Below, piece by piece: positions 10,082 through 16,567 of a stretch of 64,000 bases of DNA; within the stretch, counting starts at the first letter, position 1, and the number at the start of each line of letters is the position of its first letter. Source of the DNA: JANRIC01 sp033765345 (GTDB lineage: Bacteria; Bacteroidota; Bacteroidia; Cytophagales; Microscillaceae); contig JANRIC010000166.1 in the NCBI GenBank assembly GCA_033765345.1, positions 15,931 to 79,930 of the forward strand. Reading direction: 5' to 3'. A program made the position numbers and the translations under genes. The notes beneath the pieces are model-generated. The model made no database searches and had not been told where the DNA came from. It saw only the letters and a list, made by a program, of their open reading frames with translations.

Positions 10082-10717
10082 ATGTTTTCTTTTTTCAAAA
10101 AAAATAAAAAACCTCAAATCCCTACAGAAGTAATGGTTTGGATGACCTGGGAAGCAAAGTATCAGGGATTGGTGAGCGATATCAATAATTATCTGAGCAG
10201 TGGCACACCTTTGGGGTTGGTAGCCTTTTTTTCCCGAACCCTGTTTGAGCTGGAAGAAATTTTAAAAAGTCAAAAAGTATCTTTTCATCGGCTGGATCGG
10301 GTTTCAGAGCGAGCCTCCACCGAAAAAATCCCCCTGGTTCAGGCAAATTTATTGGATGAATTTGTAAATCAATCCAGAAATCCCTTTGGCGATCGAAGCC
10401 CTGCTGTTTTTTTAATTGCAGAGCAATACCCGATTTACAGCCCGGAGGCTAGACTATTGGAAAACTTGGCTATGCTGACTCCACAAGCCAAAGCCTATAT
10501 TTATACAGATTTGGAATCACCTCTGATGAAAGCTTTCGGAGTTGAGCAGCTCGTTTCACTGATGGAACGCTTGGGCATGAAGCCCAATGATTGTATAAAG
10601 CACGCCTTTGTGAATAAATCCATCAGCAATGCACAAAAAAAGCTGGAAGCAAAGGTAGAATCTGAAATCAACACAGACTCAATGCAAGCATGGTTTTCAA
10701 AAAATATCCGGTCTTGA
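10082..10717 (+). CDS. Conserved hypothetical in the exosortase K operon
   Basis: 211-aa soluble protein with no signal peptide and no recognised catalytic motif. The N-terminus is MFSFFKKNKK and basic. The middle has Rossmann-like alternation (MVWMTWEAKY, VSFHRLDRVS, PAVFLIAEQYPI, AKAYIYTDLESPLMKAFG), which recalls the C-terminal half of a helicase-type or SecA-like nucleotide-binding fold without a Walker A loop. The fold suggestion is weak. It begins 14 bp after the MSEP-CTERM gene in the same direction, so it is probably co-transcribed and could be an accessory factor of the exosortase pair. Its stop directly abuts the stop of the convergent peroxiredoxin-like gene with no bases between. 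Confidence 0.65.
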   Translation: MFSFFKKNKKPQIPTEVMVWMTWEAKYQGLVSDINNYLSSGTPLGLVAFFSRTLFELEEILKSQKVSFHRLDRVSERASTEKIPLVQANLLDEFVNQSRNPFGDRSPAVFLIAEQYPIYSPEARLLENLAMLTPQAKAYIYTDLESPLMKAFGVEQLVSLMERLGMKPNDCIKHAFVNKSISNAQKKLEAKVESEINTDSMQAWFSKNIRS

Positions 10718-11266
10718 TCAAGCTTTGGCAAAAGCCCGAATTTCATCCACGGCAATCCGATCATTCAGCGACTGCGAATAAAGAAGCTTGCGTATGATCA
10801 GATTCTGATCCAGTAAAAACTCTGCAGGAATGGTATTGATTGACTCGCCGTCAGCCATTGGATGTACCGGAAGCCCCTTCATTTTGGCTTTGATAAGCGT
10901 CTGCAAAAAAGAGCCGAGATGACTCATAGCAGATTTATAGGCAGAGGTTTCTATTCCATAAGCATCATACCATGTTTTTTCGGGATCCGAAATAATCGGA
11001 ATAGGCATCACGTCTTTATGAAAACTACTTTGAAGAATCACTCTTTCTTTGGATTCAAAGAAAAATATCATTTCTAGCCCCAGATTTTTTAATTCTTCAT
11101 TTGCCCTGGAAAGCATGTGTACCCGAAGATTGCAAAATGGGCAACCAGCATGCCTGAAAAAAGCAATCATTACCTTTTTACCGCGATAGGTGTTTAAATC
11201 TATGAGTCTACCAAATACATCGTTGAGTTGGAAGACAGGAGCACTACAATTAAGTTCTAATTTCAT
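10718..11266 (-). CDS. Peroxiredoxin-like thiol protein (AhpC/TSA superfamily)
   Basis: 182-aa thioredoxin-fold protein. The N-terminus (CSAPVFQLNDVFGRLIDLNTYRGKKVMIAFFRHAGCPFC) gives the strand-turn-helix of AhpC/TSA proteins and a Cys42-Pro-Phe-Cys45 motif at the thioredoxin active-site position rather than the single-Cys TxxC of classical peroxiredoxins. It belongs to the peroxiredoxin-like family that reduces peroxides or exchanges disulfides. No signal peptide is seen, so it is probably cytoplasmic. It stands alone in the minus direction and converges with the exosortase operon with zero spacing, leaving no room for a separate terminator. Confidence 0.8.
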   Translation of the reverse strand: MKLELNCSAPVFQLNDVFGRLIDLNTYRGKKVMIAFFRHAGCPFCNLRVHMLSRANEELKNLGLEMIFFFESKERVILQSSFHKDVMPIPIISDPEKTWYDAYGIETSAYKSAMSHLGSFLQTLIKAKMKGLPVHPMADGESINTIPAEFLLDQNLIIRKLLYSQSLNDRIAVDEIRAFAKA

Positions 11267-11372
11267 AAACTTTTATTCAAGAGGTTCATTTTAGATTTAA
11301 GTGCAACACATACGATAATAACTATCCATTTGGATTAGAAAGTTTAAAAAAATCTTTCTTTATCCAAACTTT

Positions 11373-11446
11373 CCTCGATGCCAAGGCTTACAGTGCTGGT
11401 TTTTATTAAAAAAAAACCTGATGATCTGCACTAAGAACCATCGAGG
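11373..11446. repeat. Imperfect palindrome in the 11.3-11.6 kb intergenic region
   Basis: The 360-bp gap between two divergently transcribed genes contains an imperfect inverted repeat. It has CCTCGATG at one end and CATCGAGG at the other, with partially complementary arms (CAGTGC with GCACT, TGGTTTTT with AAAAACC) meeting in an A/T-rich centre. It could be a diverged palindromic repeat element. No other copy was seen here. Confidence 0.45.
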
Positions 11447-11628
11447 AGCTGAAAAAAAGTGAAGATGAACCCAAGTTTATTTGATCTTGATACCTAGAAA
11501 TTCATTCAATTATTCTATAACATGGTTACGACTGAAAAAAGCAATATAAGTAAAGCTTATGTCATCCAATTGTCAAAAAATATGTGTAAACTTTCGTATT
11601 TTAGCACATCTACCAAAAATATAAAGTG

Positions 11629-12297
11629 ATGAAAAAAGAAGGTTTTGTTCCCTATCAAAAACAAACATACAACCCCGAAGAAATGACCCGAATTAGCAGG
11701 GAATACTATCAATTTATGGACCCTCGACGGTCTTTGCGAGAGTTTTCGGATCGCCCTGTGCCCAAAGAGGTCATTGAGTATATCATCCAGACTGCCTCTA
11801 CGGCACCCTCAGGAGCGCATAAGCAGCCTTGGACTTTCTGTGCGGTCTCTAATCCGGAGGTTAAGCGACAAATCAGAATGGCCGCAGAAAAAGAGGAATA
11901 TGAAAGTTATCACCATCGTATGTCTGAAGAATGGCTCAATGATCTCAAAAAGCTTGAAACAGACTGGAATAAGCCTTTTTTAGAAATTGCCCCCTGGCTG
12001 ATTGTGGTTTTTCGGCAAATTTATGCGTTGGATGCAGAAGGCAACAAATTAAATAATTATTATGTAAACGAATCCGTGGGTTTAGCGGCCGGTTTTTTAC
12101 TTACAGCAATTCATCAGGCGGGTTTGGTGGCTTTGACACATACGCCCAGCCCCATGAACTTTCTTGGCAAGGTTCTGGAACGCCCGGAAAATGAAAAGCC
12201 TTTTTTGTTAATTCCCGTAGGGTATCCTCCTGAATATGCACTCGTACCTGACCTCAAAAGAAAAACTTTAGAGCAAATAAGTGTATTTTATGAGTAA
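11629..12297 (+). CDS. Nitroreductase-family FMN oxidoreductase
   Basis: 222-aa flavoprotein of the nitroreductase superfamily. The FMN-binding signature RRSLREFSDRPV near residue 30 and TASTAPSGAHKQPWTF near 60 are clear, as is the C-terminal NESVGLAAGFLLTAIHQAGL and IPVGYPPEYA. The APSGAHKQPW segment resembles the iodotyrosine-deiodinase/BluB side of the superfamily more than NfsB, so reductive dehalogenation or another FMN reduction is possible; the substrate is unknown. It is a single gene with its own promoter region. A GTG lies one codon upstream, and the ATG was preferred. Confidence 0.85.
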   Translation: MKKEGFVPYQKQTYNPEEMTRISREYYQFMDPRRSLREFSDRPVPKEVIEYIIQTASTAPSGAHKQPWTFCAVSNPEVKRQIRMAAEKEEYESYHHRMSEEWLNDLKKLETDWNKPFLEIAPWLIVVFRQIYALDAEGNKLNNYYVNESVGLAAGFLLTAIHQAGLVALTHTPSPMNFLGKVLERPENEKPFLLIPVGYPPEYALVPDLKRKTLEQISVFYE

Positions 12298-12538
12298 ATA
12301 TTACATCAAATCTTTTTAAAGAGATTTGTAAATTCATAGAAGGATTCTTATTTTTAGCCATAAACTTATTTGTCTGTCAAGAAATGATCAGCTAAGTATC
12401 TTTTACTTACCTGGATTTTTATTTTATGTGCATAATAAGTCAGACAATTTGGGATAAAATAAATGACTCACTTAGGATTGGGAATTGATTAAAATTCCTG
12501 GTTTTAATCAGCCAAAAACTTTTCCAGGATTAAAAAGC

Positions 12539-12928
12539 ATGGAGAATCTTTTCATAGAAGGTCACGAAGAAAGACCAAGTATTAATTTTAATGTCGAGAC
12601 CGGAGTATTGGAAATTACCGATAGCTCTTATCCAGAATACACAAACGAAATTTACAATCCGGTCATGGAATGGCTCGAGGAGTATTTAAATGAGGAAGGC
12701 AGAGAAATTGTTTTTAATTTTAAATTGGACTATTTCAATACAAGTACTTCATTTCGCTTCCAACAAATTATTAATCAATTGAATAATTATCAATTAGAAG
12801 GAAAGGGCAGCGTGATCATTAACTGGTATTATGAGGAAGGAGACATTGATATGTTGGAGAATGGAGAGGATTATTCCAAAGACTCCAAAGTTCCTTTTAA
12901 TCTGATTCCCTATCAGACTCAATCTTAA
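12539..12928 (+). CDS. SiaC-family regulatory phosphoprotein (DUF1987)
   Basis: 129-aa protein of the SiaC/DUF1987 family. The opening MENLFIEGHEERPSINFN is the family hallmark and decides the start: the open frame extends 18 codons upstream only through a TTG. In SiaC of Pseudomonas a threonine at position 68 is reversibly phosphorylated by the SiaB kinase and SiaA phosphatase and controls a diguanylate cyclase. Here the equivalent motif YFNTSTS places a threonine at exactly residue 68, supporting both the call and the start. No kinase, phosphatase or cyclase gene is adjacent, so it is an orphan. Partners are presumably encoded elsewhere. Confidence 0.85.
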   Translation: MENLFIEGHEERPSINFNVETGVLEITDSSYPEYTNEIYNPVMEWLEEYLNEEGREIVFNFKLDYFNTSTSFRFQQIINQLNNYQLEGKGSVIINWYYEEGDIDMLENGEDYSKDSKVPFNLIPYQTQS

Positions 12929-13137
12929 CAGCTCTTTACTAAAAGGGAATTGATGGCTTTCTCATCTCGGTGGGGTAGTTGAGGTTTCCTTAAGGTGATC
13001 AACAGGGTACGCAAAGCTATCAAATTAGCCCAATGAGTATCATCAGGTTTTGGATATTCTTGCACTGCGTTCCAGAAGGCATCATCGGCCTCATCCAATT
13101 CGATACTTTGGTTTTTGTGTTTTCCAAAACACTTCTT
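12925..13137 (-). pseudogene. Small open reading-frame remnant without a start
   Basis: On the minus strand a 71-codon stretch reads with coding-like composition (for example IELDEADDAFWNAVQEYPKPDDTHWANLIALRTLL) and stops inside the end of the SiaC-like gene. A TAA precedes it in frame and there is no ATG, GTG or TTG near the upstream end, so it is likely the 3' remnant of a lost gene. No family was recognised. Confidence 0.35.
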
Positions 13138-13270
13138 TTATATTTCAACACTTTGACAAGAATGAAGGTCATTACGAACAGATACACGCTGCTCGAGTAA
13201 TTTTTTATTCTTGTTGAAAATATTACTCTCTTTATTAACAATAATTGTAAACTTTAAAATTGTAGGATTT

Positions 13271-13660
13271 ATGAACAGGACAAACATCCAGGAAGAAAGT
13301 TATTCAAAATTAGTAAGTACAGCCGTCAGACTGATCAAAAGACAAGGATTTGAAGATATTCGTGCAGATCTAGAGGATTTTGAAAAGCCTGCAGCCCTTT
13401 CTCAGCAGGGAAGCGATGTGGTATACATTCCTGATATTACCGCTTACGGCAAATTGGGCAAATGCTACTTTGAAATAGTCAGCAAAGAAGCCAAAAATAA
13501 AGAAGAAACCATCAGTAAATGGAAACTCCTTTCCAGATTGGCGCAAATGAAAAACGGTACATTCTTTTTGTTGGTTCCTCGTGGTATGATGCGCTTTGCC
13601 GTTCAGATTATTGAGCTGCACAATATCAAGGCAGATGTATTAAAACTTCAGATCGTGTAA
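13271..13660 (+). CDS. Hypothetical protein, possible nuclease-like fold
   Basis: 129-aa soluble protein. The frame extends upstream with TTG codons and a hydrophobic stretch, but the ATG giving MNRTNIQEESYSKL is preferred as the first ATG before clear coding sequence. The order helix, then DVVYIPDITAYGKLGKCYFEIVSKE, then a basic helix resembles restriction-endonuclease-like folds. The metal-binding PD-(D/E)xK signature is imperfect (PD, then E followed by IVSK), so a catalytic role is doubtful. It is followed after about 8 bp by a weak hairpin (GAAGGGT with ACCCTTC at 13669-13702). It is probably transcribed alone. Confidence 0.6.
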   Translation: MNRTNIQEESYSKLVSTAVRLIKRQGFEDIRADLEDFEKPAALSQQGSDVVYIPDITAYGKLGKCYFEIVSKEAKNKEETISKWKLLSRLAQMKNGTFFLLVPRGMMRFAVQIIELHNIKADVLKLQIV

Positions 13661-13941
13661 TTTTTGACGAAGGGTAAATGTATTTTTGTGCGTTCACCCT
13701 TCTTCTTAAAAGATTTCTTATGGGTTTGAAAGACCATATTATATCACGCCTCTAAAAGATGAGTAAGCTTTTTCAGACACAAAAAGGCATATAAGTGTAT
13801 TCATCAAATACTTTTTCCTTAATGGGGTTTTCTGCTCTCTGCATATATTTCAGCACGGTTGCTTTTTTTATTCCACAAAGCACTCAAAATCCCAAAATAA
13901 TCCCGAACTTTGCGTAATTTTAATCAAACCGGTTTGTTGAG

Positions 13942-14853
13942 ATGAAGCACCTTTTGGGAATCAAAAATCTTTCTAAGCAAAATATAGAACATATCCTTGA
14001 GACTACCGACAACTTCAAGGCAGTCATCAATCGCCCGATCAAAAAAGTACCTTCCCTGCGTGACATTACGATTGCCAATGTTTTTTTTGAAAATTCTACC
14101 CGAACGCGCCTTTCCTTCGAGCTGGCCGAAAAGCGGCTTTCTGCCGACGTGGTCAATTTTTCGGCCTCAGGTAGCTCTGTCAAAAAAGGGGAAACGCTCC
14201 TGGATACCGTCAGCAATATCCTGGCGATGAAGGTAGACATGATCGTCATCCGCCATTCTAGCGTCGGTGCACCTCACTTTCTAGCCCGAAAGGTCAATGC
14301 CAATATCATCAACGCTGGAGATGGCACCCACGAACACCCTACCCAAGCCCTGCTTGATGCCTATTCGGTGCGTGAAAAACTGGGCGAAATCGCTGGACGT
14401 AAGATCCTCATCGTCGGTGATATTTTGCATTCACGGGTCGCTTTATCCAATATATTTACCTTTCAAAAACTAGGGGCAGAAGTGATGGTCTGTGGTCCGA
14501 AAACGCTCCTTCCACGTTATATCCGTGAAATCGGCGTGCAGGTAGAGCTGGATTTGCGAAAAGCCTTGTTGTGGTGTGATGTAGCCAATGTGTTGCGTAT
14601 TCAATTGGAAAGGCAACAGATCAAATATTTCCCTTCACTTCGCGAATACACCTTGTATTATGGCATCAACAAAGCCCTGCTGGATTCTCTTAACAAAGAA
14701 ATCATCATCATGCATCCCGGACCCATCAACCGAGGCATCGAACTAAGCAGTGATGTAGCTGATTCACAGCATTCTATCATCCTGGATCAGGTCGAAAACG
14801 GACTAGCCGTTCGGATGGCTGTATTATATCTGATTGCCAGCCATCCAAATTGA
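13942..14853 (+). CDS. pyrB: Aspartate carbamoyltransferase, catalytic subunit
   Basis: 303-aa enzyme of pyrimidine synthesis that condenses carbamoyl phosphate with aspartate to carbamoyl aspartate. The carbamoyl-phosphate site STRTR is at residues 52-56, RHSSVGAPHFLA and HEHPTQALLDAYS follow, and MHPGPINRGIELSSDVADS closes the C-terminal domain. Length is the usual one for the catalytic chain. No pyrI regulatory gene follows, as is common outside enterobacteria. A near-consensus -7 box (AACTTTG) lies upstream at about 13908. Downstream the sequence passes into the repeat-rich accessory island. Confidence 0.95.
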   Translation: MKHLLGIKNLSKQNIEHILETTDNFKAVINRPIKKVPSLRDITIANVFFENSTRTRLSFELAEKRLSADVVNFSASGSSVKKGETLLDTVSNILAMKVDMIVIRHSSVGAPHFLARKVNANIINAGDGTHEHPTQALLDAYSVREKLGEIAGRKILIVGDILHSRVALSNIFTFQKLGAEVMVCGPKTLLPRYIREIGVQVELDLRKALLWCDVANVLRIQLERQQIKYFPSLREYTLYYGINKALLDSLNKEIIIMHPGPINRGIELSSDVADSQHSIILDQVENGLAVRMAVLYLIASHPN

Positions 14854-14904
14854 TTAGCAATTATCTACTGATCAAGTTGGTAAACTCATAATGATACAGA
14901 TCGC

Positions 14905-14981
14905 GTATCCTCCAAGCCATCAAAGAAAAATATGGTGAACAAGCAGTTGTCAGTGAGAAAGCTAAAAAAGCCGAAGATGAC
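14905..14981 (+). pseudogene. Remnant copy of the 53-codon ORF found at 15520
   Basis: These 77 bases match 15560-15636, inside the small gene 655 bp downstream, at nearly every position. The upstream end has two extra bases (gatcgcgtatcc against gatcgtatcc) that break the frame, and no start is present. It records a duplication of the DUF6934/small-ORF unit before the palindromic repeat at 15002. Confidence 0.6.
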
Positions 14982-15001
14982 ATATTCTCCATAAAAAATA
15001 T

Positions 15002-15101
15002 GGTAGTATTCAAGATGTAATGCTGAAATAAAAAAACGCCCGGCTTTGTGTCCTCACAAAGCCCCTTTTTGAACGAACAGCATTACTTGTTTAACACTAC
15101 C
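15002..15101. repeat. Palindromic repeat element, copy 1 of 6
   Basis: Element of 100 bp with imperfect terminal inverted repeats (left GGTAGTATTCAAG...GTAATGCTG, right CAGCATTAC...AACACTACC, 20 of 24 positions complementary). A central hairpin has GGCTTTGTG (15042-15050), loop TCCT and CACAAAGCC (15055-15063), followed by CCTTTTT. Nearly identical to the copy at 25320. It lies across the 5' end of the DUF6934 gene. Confidence 0.85.
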
Positions 15102-15527
15102 AAACTAAGTTATGTGTTTTTTAGCATTGGCATCAAAGGTATTATCACGAAGATAGTTTTATATGAGCCGATTGATTATAAAACATACAATCTGGCCTTT
15201 GGGGATTACCAACACGAAACTCAGACAATCAGCGATAAAATAGTATCTAACAATGGAGATACAGTAAAAGTGTTGGCTACGGTCATTCAGACTATTCGTG
15301 ATTTTTTTGCTGCTTATCCTGATGTGGCCTTACAAATACAAGGGAGTACTGAAGTTCGTACTCGTTTGTATCAAAAAATCATTCGGGATAATCTGGCTGA
15401 GATTGAAACGGAATTCAAAATTTTTGCGTTGCGAAAAGGAGAAATCATGTTGGAAATACCAGATTTTTCAATCCAATATGAAAGATTTTATATTTTTAAA
15501 CAACAACTTGAACAAAAGGATGAATAA
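15069..15527 (+). CDS. DUF6934-like protein, 5' end inside a repeat element
   Basis: About 152 aa. The core resembles the DUF6934 family: GIKGIITKIVLYEP, YNLAFGD, VSNNGDTVKVLATVIQTIRDFFAAYPD, then the strong motif QGSTEVRTRLYQKII. Family function is unknown. Codons before about 15102 come from the palindromic repeat, which supplies no ATG; the frame can begin at TTG 15069 or GTG 15048. Either the original N-terminus was replaced by the repeat or the repeat end now encodes it (NEQHYLFNTT reads like a plausible family N-terminus). It overlaps the following 53-codon gene by 8 bp, suggesting translational coupling. The gene may be inactive if neither start works. Confidence 0.6.
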   Translation: MNEQHYLFNTTKLSYVFFSIGIKGIITKIVLYEPIDYKTYNLAFGDYQHETQTISDKIVSNNGDTVKVLATVIQTIRDFFAAYPDVALQIQGSTEVRTRLYQKIIRDNLAEIETEFKIFALRKGEIMLEIPDFSIQYERFYIFKQQLEQKDE

Positions 15528-15681
15528 AGATAAATTAACCCTGGTGCTTGATGCAGATCGTATCCTCCAAGCCATCAAAGAAAAATATGGTGAACAAGCA
15601 GTTGTCAGTGAGAAAGGTAAAAAAGCTAAAGATGACTTGTTGAAAAACGGCAGTATTTGGAATAGAATTCCTAAAAAATAA
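15520..15681 (+). CDS. Small 53-aa protein paired with the DUF6934-like gene
   Basis: Its ATG lies within the last codons of the DUF6934-like gene in another frame, an 8-bp overlap typical of coupled pairs. The product is charged and helical (LVLDADRILQAIKEKYGEQ, SEKGKKAKDDLLKNGSIWNRIPKK). A near-identical fragment at 14905-14981 shows that the sequence was duplicated. The arrangement of a small basic protein overlapping a larger conserved one is that of toxin-antitoxin pairs, but no toxin or antitoxin motif is recognised. Evidence that it is expressed is the overlap and the duplication only. Confidence 0.5.
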   Translation: MNKDKLTLVLDADRILQAIKEKYGEQAVVSEKGKKAKDDLLKNGSIWNRIPKK

Positions 15682-15812
15682 TTCTCAAACAATCGTGAGG
15701 TGCTCTAAACTTTTGATGAATAATCCAGGCTTCAATCCCGTGCTTTTTATTGGGAGGGAAGTTTGAGAACAGGGCTTTATGAACGATATGTTGACGAATG
15801 CGGGAGGCTAAA
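15671..15812 (-). pseudogene. Unidentified gene fragment
   Basis: The minus strand reads about 47 codons (for example SRIRQHIVHKALFSNFPP and GIEAWIIHQKFRAPHDCLRI) ending at TAG 15671-15673, with no start codon. Amino-acid use looks like real protein. It lies directly beyond the end of the broken vapC and may be a truncated neighbour. Family not recognised. Confidence 0.3.
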
Positions 15813-16316
15813 AGGTTGTTTCGGGATTTTCGGGATTCATATATTTTAACCCAAGTGGAATCACTTTTCTAAAATCATTATCATTTGTTGATAGAAGAAC
15901 ATAGTTGTTGTGAATAGCAGTTGCTGCAATAATAGCATCAGGTAACTTAATACGTGTTTCTTTTCTTATTTGAATTGCACCTTTTATTATTTCATCATTA
16001 ATGTAATGAATTTCAGTACCTGCTAAAAACTCTTCCCTTATCAATATATCCTCAGGAATAGGTGGATTCCATACTATACTCAAACCGAAGTGGTTTTCCG
16101 AGATTTTAGCTTTTAAATCATTAATAATCAAGCTAATCAATCAAGAAAATCAGGCAAATCACTTCAATCTGGGTATAATAATTCAATCTGCGTTATAAAT
16201 GAAACTTTACTATCTGCATCCACCAAAGAATCCATAAACAATATGGCATCTGGAGGCAGTGAATTATCCAGATATTTAACAATTACACTTGTGTCAATTA
16301 AATATTTCTGTCCCAT
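15808..16316 (-). pseudogene. PIN-domain toxin (VapC-like), interrupted
   Basis: VapC toxins are PIN-fold RNases. The 5' part starts at 16316 with MGQKYLIDTSVIVKYLDNS, carrying the first acidic catalytic residue (IDTSV), and reads to SFITQIELL before a stop at 16164. The 3' part resumes in another frame with WNPPIPED, EIIKGAIQIRKETRIKLPDAIIAATAI and LLSTNDNDFRKV, carrying the remaining acidic residues (KLPDAIIAA, TNDNDF). The two halves join naturally at ...QIELL/WNPP..., so an insertion of about 107 bp (16073-16179) has split an otherwise intact gene. The start overlaps the end of the antitoxin gene by 19 bp. The toxin is presumably inactive. Confidence 0.75.
16073..16179. mobile_element. 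Small inverted-repeat insertion (MITE-like) inside vapC
   Basis: About 107 bp lie between the two halves of the broken PIN-toxin gene. Ends are imperfect inverted repeats: ACTATACTCAAACCGAAGTG at 16073-16092 pairs with CACTTC...GGGTATAAT at 16160-16179, 15 of 20 positions. The interior is AT-rich with repeated gatt/cttgatt words and codes for nothing. The exact target duplication could not be resolved. Confidence 0.65.
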
Positions 16317-16567
16317 TCGCTGCGTAAATCTGAAATTTGATCATCAATTTCCTTATTACTTTGTTTTGATAATTTACCTCTCAAAGTTGATAATTTTCTT
16401 TTAGGTTTTTCAGAGAATATCATAAATATTGAGCTAATTGGTGGGCAAAACATTACAGTTTCATTCTCAATGCCACATATAAAGTCATCAAATGAAAATC
16501 TTCTAGATTCTATTTGCCAGCGTGCAACCTTATATTCAGCTTGTGGTTCATTTACTACTATTATCAT
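16298..16567 (-). CDS. VapB-like antitoxin
   Basis: 89 aa from the ATG giving MIIVVNEPQAEYKVARWQ; the frame is open a further seven codons upstream. The C-terminal part (EKPKRKLSTLRGKLSKQSNKEIDDQISDLRSEWDRNI) is the charged helical toxin-binding tail seen in antitoxins encoded just before PIN toxins. It overlaps the PIN-toxin start by 19 bp. Its 5' end overlaps the 3' end of the HEPN gene by 20 bp, so the three genes form one tight unit. The N-terminal half is not a recognised DNA-binding fold and may have been altered by rearrangement. With the toxin broken, its role may be autoregulation only. Confidence 0.6.
   Translation of the reverse strand: MIIVVNEPQAEYKVARWQIESRRFSFDDFICGIENETVMFCPPISSIFMIFSEKPKRKLSTLRGKLSKQSNKEIDDQISDLRSEWDRNI

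Noticed and set aside
13020..13241. 73-codon minus-strand ORF
   Set aside because: It is out of frame with the more protein-like remnant at 12925-13137 and overlaps the start region of the gene at 13271.
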